Shown here: one piece after another, positions 5,791 through 8,919 of the stretch | Layout of the letters: each line of letters starts with the position of its first letter | Position numbering within the stretch: the first letter of the stretch is position 1 | NCBI GenBank assembly: GCA_002315555.1 | Contig: DCHF01000008.1 | Location: 1-8,919 of the forward strand | DNA from: Lachnospiraceae bacterium UBA1759 | Lineage (GTDB): Bacteria; Bacillota; Clostridia; Lachnospirales; Lachnospiraceae | Length of the DNA stretch: 8,919 bases | Direction of reading: 5' to 3' | Translations under genes and position numbers: made by a program | The notes under the pieces: generated by a model | Told to the model about the DNA's origin: nothing | Database searches by the model: none | Seen by the model: the letters and a program-made list of their open reading frames with translations, nothing else

Positions 5791-7088
5791 AGGTCCTCTA
5801 TGATCCCGGCGAAGGCAGTTTTTATCTCTACGATGATGCGACCGGACTGTGGAAAAGTCAGTCGGATGATCGGATCAAAGCCATTCTGTCAGATGATCTC
5901 CGGGATTACTGGAAAAAATTCCATTTGACCGGCACTCAGGTCCTGATGTTTGGCCGTACCGACCACATGCTGAAAGCCTCCGTCATGCAGTTGCACGGAC
6001 TCTGTGAAAAGAAGGATGCTTTTCTGCGGGCCCCGGAACATGCAGCCATGATTCACCTGCCGGAAGGTATGTTGAATCTGAACGGTTCCGAAATCACACT
6101 GGAAGAATTTTCGCCCAAGTATTATTCGCGGAACATGATTCCGATTCACCTGAACGAGACGAAGGATTGTCCCCGCTTCATCAATGAGCTTCTGGCGCAG
6201 GCGCTTTCTCCTGACCAGATCGAAGCTCTCCAGAAGTATTGCGGAATGGCGCTCCTGGGGTACAATTACGAACAGCAGTTCATCATCCTGGAAGGAACGG
6301 CGGGCGGCGGCAAAAGCACCATCACCGAAATCATCTGCAAGATCATTGGTGAGGAAAATGTGGCAGCTCTGCGCACCGATATGCTGGCCGAGCGCTTCGA
6401 GATGTCGGCGTTCTGCGGGAAAACTCTGTTGATCGCAAACGACGTGAGCAGCGACTACATGCGCAGGAAGGGTGCCGGGATCATCAAATCGCTGACTGGT
6501 TCCGACAATCTGGATGTGGAGTTCAAAGGTTCCAACCGGCGAGTTCGGCTGAAGGGCAACTTCTGCATCGCCGTCACGACCAACGCAAAGCCGAAGATTC
6601 GGCTGGACGAAGACAGCGACGCATGGCTGCGACGGTTGATTCTGATCCGCTTCAAGAATCCGCCCCCGGAGAAAAAAGTACCGAACTTTGCAAAACTGCT
6701 CCTGAAAGAGGAAGGTTCCGGCATTCTGAACTGGTTCATAGTCGGTGCGCAGAAGGCGCTGGCGGATTGTCAGCAGTTCGGGCATATTGGGCTTTCGTTG
6801 GAGATGAAGAGAGAAGCAGAGGCCGTGGTGGAAGAATCCAACACCGTCCACAACTTCCTGGACGAGTGGGTGGTCCCCGATCCCAATGGGGCAGTCCCGA
6901 CCGAGGTGCTTTTGAAGAAGCATACCGAGTATTGCAACAACAATCAGCTCAATTCTCCGTCACCTCAGGCTGTGTTACGTATGTTTGCCAAGCTCATTCC
7001 TGAGAAGTTCGATGCGCACCCGACCAACACCATCGAGTGGTTCGGGAGTCGAGTTCGCGGGTATCGCAGGATTGCGCTTGCTGTTTGA
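5778..7088 (+). CDS. Phage/plasmid primase, P4 family: D5_N and SF3 helicase region, 5'-truncated
   Basis: From the ATG at 5778 the protein has 436 residues, starting MQNHEVLYDPGEGSFYLYDD. It carries a D5_N-type region (about 45-160) and a superfamily 3 helicase core: Walker A EGTAGGGKST (about 172-181), Walker B LLIAND (about 217-222), the sensor strand FCIAVTTNAKP (about 262-272) and the arginine-rich WLRRLILIRF (about 283-292). Such proteins unwind and prime replication of phages, satellites and plasmids. The N-terminal primase (archaeo-eukaryotic or Toprim) domain that normally precedes is missing. The frame extends upstream to a TTG at 5697, but those 27 residues lie in helicase-derived sequence and look spurious; no good ribosome site precedes 5778. 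The C-terminus (DEWVV...VRGYRRIALAV) looks complete. The long minus-strand frame across this gene is a shadow. Whether the fragment is expressed is doubtful. Confidence 0.88.
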   Translation: MQNHEVLYDPGEGSFYLYDDATGLWKSQSDDRIKAILSDDLRDYWKKFHLTGTQVLMFGRTDHMLKASVMQLHGLCEKKDAFLRAPEHAAMIHLPEGMLNLNGSEITLEEFSPKYYSRNMIPIHLNETKDCPRFINELLAQALSPDQIEALQKYCGMALLGYNYEQQFIILEGTAGGGKSTITEIICKIIGEENVAALRTDMLAERFEMSAFCGKTLLIANDVSSDYMRRKGAGIIKSLTGSDNLDVEFKGSNRRVRLKGNFCIAVTTNAKPKIRLDEDSDAWLRRLILIRFKNPPPEKKVPNFAKLLLKEEGSGILNWFIVGAQKALADCQQFGHIGLSLEMKREAEAVVEESNTVHNFLDEWVVPDPNGAVPTEVLLKKHTEYCNNNQLNSPSPQAVLRMFAKLIPEKFDAHPTNTIEWFGSRVRGYRRIALAV

Positions 7089-7126
7089 GACGACACCAAC
7101 GACGGCAAAATGGAACTTCATTATTA

Positions 7127-7179
7127 ACACGTGTGCGCGCGATATGTTGCAGCGGAGAGTGACACTTTGGTGTCACTGC
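7127..7179 (+). promoter_or_regulatory. Regulatory region with 8-bp hairpin and leader-like motifs
   Basis: Between the primase stop and the 124-aa gene are: the palindrome ACACGTGT (7127-7134); GATATGTTG (7141-7149); and a perfect inverted repeat AGTGACAC (7158-7165), 4-base loop, GTGTCACT (7170-7177). GATATGTTG and GTGTCACTGC (7170-7179) both occur in leader A on the minus strand, where they are adjacent and overlap. No T run follows the hairpin, so an operator or an RNA structure controlling translation (21 bases before the ATG at 7199) is more likely than a terminator. Confidence 0.55.
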
Positions 7180-7198
7180 CGTCGCAGGAAAGGAAAAG

Positions 7199-7573
7199 AT
7201 GATTCGAAAAGTAATGATAAATGCGGGTTTATTCAAAATCACCCGTCCGATAGAAACAAAACCGGTCGATCCGGAGCCGCTGGAAGCGGAACTTGATTTC
7301 ACTTCTTCCGAGGAAGAAAAGGAGATCATTCCGACGCCTTCTCCAACGGTTCCCGTGACCCCGGAGACCCCGCTTGCATACTGTGACAAGTGCAAAGCGT
7401 GGCACCCCATGAAATGGCTCCCGCAAGCAGAACGCGGCAAGCGGGCCGAGGAATGGTTCATGTGTGCCGTCTGCGGGGGAAGATCGCTCACCTTGCGTTA
7501 TTTGTCGCCTGGAGAGGCGCTGGCAAAGAATCTCCGGGAAAAGATGGCGCGGGAAGGAGGAAAGCATGCCTGA
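7199..7573 (+). CDS. Hypothetical zinc-ribbon-like protein, 124 aa
   Basis: Starts MIRKVMINAGLFKITRPIET. Residues about 20-58 are a low-complexity acidic and proline-rich linker (PVDPEPLEAELDF, then SSEEEKEIIPTPSPTVPVTPETP). The second half has two cysteine knuckles, C62-x2-C65 and C89-x2-C92, with H69 and several tryptophans (KAWHPMKW, EEWFMCAVC), consistent with a single zinc ribbon. A basic helix closes the protein (SPGEALAKNLREKMAREGGKHA). AGGAAAGGAA precedes the ATG at 7199. No family recognised; the zinc ribbon plus flexible linker suggests a nucleic-acid or protein adaptor. It follows the primase fragment by 110 bases and its stop overlaps the start of the next ORF by 8 bases, so both are probably translated together. 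Confidence 0.8.
   Translation: MIRKVMINAGLFKITRPIETKPVDPEPLEAELDFTSSEEEKEIIPTPSPTVPVTPETPLAYCDKCKAWHPMKWLPQAERGKRAEEWFMCAVCGGRSLTLRYLSPGEALAKNLREKMAREGGKHA
7554..7560 (+). promoter_or_regulatory. Strong ribosome binding site for the 58-aa ORF
   Basis: AAGGAGG lies 5 bases before the ATG at 7566, inside the end of the 124-aa gene. It is one of the best Shine-Dalgarno matches in the window and is the main reason to accept the small ORF and its start. Confidence 0.7.
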
Positions 7574-7742
7574 GTTTCCAGACCTCGTACAGCGAGGCCA
7601 AGGCTCAACGGGTCCTCCCTACGGCTCTCTCGATCGAGGGCGGCGGAAGGACTCGGGATACGCAAAAAAGTTGGTTGCAAAGCGGGAGAAAATGGTTATT
7701 TCTCCGCAGGCAAAAGAAAATCCTCATAGTCGGCTGGGGTAA
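7566..7742 (+). CDS. Small ORF, 58 aa, probably 3'-truncated
   Basis: The ATG overlaps the 124-aa gene stop (ATGCCTGA) and has a strong ribosome site, so translational coupling is likely. The product starts MPEFPDLVQRGQGSTGPPYG and is very basic and glycine-rich (SLDRGRRKDSGYAKKLVAKREK). The last 15 residues or so are read across the 3' end of the convergent ATPase gene, whose stop lies at 7696-7698, so the natural C-terminus was probably lost when the two pieces were joined near 7690-7700. No family recognised. It could instead be a naturally short basic protein whose end overlaps its neighbour. Confidence 0.5.
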   Translation: MPEFPDLVQRGQGSTGPPYGSLDRGRRKDSGYAKKLVAKREKMVISPQAKENPHSRLG

Positions 7743-8844
7743 CTACTTTTGTCTCGGCATCCGGATAGGCAGAACAAAACGCCTTCGGGATCTTTGCTTT
7801 GCTGTCCGGGTTGGATTTGATTTCCCATGCCTGCAGTGTTCCATTGGCTTCCTCCAGATAATCAATTTCTCGATTCTGGGGAGAACTGGTTCTCCAAAAG
7901 AATGACTGCGGATGAAATGGCCGGTTGATATTGCGTTTCAAGCGCTCAAGGATCAGGTAATTTTCCCACATTCCGCCCGCGTCAGTTCGCGCTGACAACG
8001 GGGTGAAATTGTTGATGATTGCGTTGCGGATACCAAGGTCATAAAAGTATATTTTTGTCCCCTTTTTGATCTCGTTGCGCAAATTGCGGCTGAATGCTTT
8101 CAGGGGAAAAATCACGTAACATTTTGTGAGAAGGTCGATGTATCGCTCCACAGTCTTGTTATCAGTACCTACCAATCCTGCGAGTTCGTTGAAGCTGACT
8201 TCTGAGCCCAACTGCAGAGCAAGCGCAGAAATAAGTTTGCTGACCAGTGATGGTTTCCGCAATCCATCCAATGCGTAGATGTCCTTGAAAAGATAGCTGC
8301 CGGCAAGTTCTTCCAAGCGGCTTTGTTCGTCCCCGGGATGGGTGATGACATCAGGATAACTGCCAAAGAGCAGTCGGCGTTCACGCTCCTGCTTTTCTTC
8401 CCAGAGCCCATGGGCGCTGCAAAGTTCCGCAAAAGAAAATGGAAGCAGACGGTACTCGAATTTTCGTCCGGTCAAAGGTTCTGCTGTCCGGTTCATCAGC
8501 TCAAAAGACGATGAGCCGGTGGCAATGACTTGAACAGAGGGGATCTCATCCAGAACGAGTTTGAGTGAGAGCCCGATATTCTCGATCTGTTGAGCCTCAT
8601 CAACGATCAGAAGTTTTCGGGTGCCAATGATTCGCTTCCAGGTTGCAGTCGTGATTCCGGACAGAAGATTTTTTGTATCCGGATTATCACCGTTCAGCCA
8701 CAGAACATCCTTGTCGTATTGAGCCGTCAAATGTCTGATCAGCGTGGTTTTTCCACACTGACGCGGACCATAGAGGATCAATGCTTTCCCTTGGAATAAC
8801 CTTTGAGAAAGTTCCTCTTCAAGAAATCTGGGAATATAGGACAT
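7696..8844 (-). CDS. AAA_14/DUF4143 ATP-binding protein
   Basis: A 382-residue protein with an N-terminal AAA_14 ATPase domain: Walker A GPRQCGKT (26-33), Walker B LLIVDEAQ (78-85) and the sensor segment ATGSSSFEL (108-116). A winged-helix-like segment follows (VSFNELAGLVGTDNKTVERYIDLL, about 216-239), then a C-terminal DUF4143 domain with a restriction-endonuclease-like pattern (E326, D328, then E341-x-K343 in AWEIK). The length is normal for the family. Members are numerous in anaerobic and gut bacteria, often in variable regions; function is not established, with DNA-related, toxin-like or defence roles proposed. The ATG at 8844 (MSYIPR) is chosen over a TTG four codons upstream because GGAG lies 6 bases before the ATG and within those four codons. 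It is convergent with the plus-strand small genes and overlaps the last of them. Its promoter region carries dyads suggesting its own regulation. Confidence 0.93.
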   Translation of the reverse strand: MSYIPRFLEEELSQRLFQGKALILYGPRQCGKTTLIRHLTAQYDKDVLWLNGDNPDTKNLLSGITTATWKRIIGTRKLLIVDEAQQIENIGLSLKLVLDEIPSVQVIATGSSSFELMNRTAEPLTGRKFEYRLLPFSFAELCSAHGLWEEKQERERRLLFGSYPDVITHPGDEQSRLEELAGSYLFKDIYALDGLRKPSLVSKLISALALQLGSEVSFNELAGLVGTDNKTVERYIDLLTKCYVIFPLKAFSRNLRNEIKKGTKIYFYDLGIRNAIINNFTPLSARTDAGGMWENYLILERLKRNINRPFHPQSFFWRTSSPQNREIDYLEEANGTLQAWEIKSNPDSKAKIPKAFCSAYPDAETKVVTPADYEDFLLPAEK

Positions 8845-8850
8845 TTTTAT

Positions 8851-8854
8851 CTCC
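8851..8854 (-). promoter_or_regulatory. Ribosome binding site deciding the ATPase start
   Basis: GGAG on the minus strand, 6 bases before the ATG at 8844. The TTG at 8856 overlaps this region and has no such site. Confidence 0.65.
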
Positions 8855-8863
8855 AATGTAATA

Positions 8864-8915
8864 ATTTTAGGGTACTAAACCTAAAATACTACATATTTTC
8901 TGGATTTCAAGTCCA
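8864..8915 (-). promoter_or_regulatory. ATPase promoter with overlapping palindromic operators
   Basis: On the minus strand TTGAAA (8910-8905) and TATTTT (8888-8883) are separated by 16 bases, a reasonable -35/-10 pair. Two dyads overlap it: ATTTTAGG (8864-8871) with CCTAAAAT (8880-8887), a perfect 8-bp inverted repeat covering the -10 and likely start site and containing a nested TTTAG/CTAAA pair; and an imperfect 15-base dyad at 8901-8915 (arms TGGAxTT/AAxTCCA) covering the -35. The arrangement suggests repression, possibly by the gene product. Confidence 0.6.
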
Positions 8916-8919
8916 AATC

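Noticed and set aside
5889..6923. Minus-strand 344-residue open frame
   Set aside because: It is antisense to the primase/SF3 core, which shows clear Walker A, Walker B and sensor motifs; the antisense product has no recognisable domain and no ribosome site was identified.
7629..7638. Palindrome CTCGATCGAG
   Set aside because: A 10-bp palindrome inside a coding ORF with no partner element; may be chance.

Overview
This window looks like bacterial accessory DNA: a defence or mobile-element island, not core genome. It carries the front end of a type I restriction-modification operon, two short operons of small cargo proteins headed by a predicted amidoligase and by a 151-residue protein of unknown function, the C-terminal half of an SNF2/RapA-type helicase, the helicase half of a P4-type phage/plasmid primase, and an AAA_14/DUF4143 ATPase. 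Shine-Dalgarno sites are clear (AAGGAG, AGGAGG). The gene mix and composition fit a gut-type bacterium carrying mobile DNA, for example a Verrucomicrobiota/Lentisphaerota member or a Firmicute, but there is no rRNA, tRNA or housekeeping gene to fix the lineage, so this is a weak guess.

Layout from left to right. 1-1226 (minus): an excisionase-like helix-turn-helix gene that overlaps hsdM by one base; hsdM runs off the left edge, and hsdS and hsdR would be expected beyond it. 1227-1440: promoter and terminator region. 1441-2667 (minus): operon A, amidoligase then an 88-aa protein, with a strong GC hairpin between them. 2668-2838: leader A. 2839-3824 (minus): operon B, a 151-aa protein, a 76-aa protein and a 72-aa two-CxxC protein, again with a GC hairpin after the first gene. 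3825-3972: leader B, a diverged duplicate of leader A sharing a 36-bp identical core. 4016-4047: a textbook intrinsic terminator for the helicase gene. 4098-5789 (minus): truncated helicase. 5778-7088 (plus): truncated primase/SF3 helicase, then a 124-aa zinc-ribbon-like protein and a coupled 58-aa ORF up to 7742. 7696-8844 (minus): ATPase, with its promoter and operator-like palindromes at the right edge.

The most notable points are: (1) the helicase and primase genes face away from each other and both lack their N-terminal halves at the same spot near 5760-5790, the mark of a deletion or rearrangement; (2) leaders A and B are a duplicated regulatory cassette driving two operons of the same design; (3) two short motifs of that cassette recur in order upstream of the plus-strand 124-aa gene, suggesting that the primase side and the cargo operons belong to one regulated element.

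Probable working relations: the HTH protein may control hsdM and the rest of the R-M operon; the cargo operons are probably co-regulated through their shared leaders. The role of the amidoligase and its small partners is unknown.
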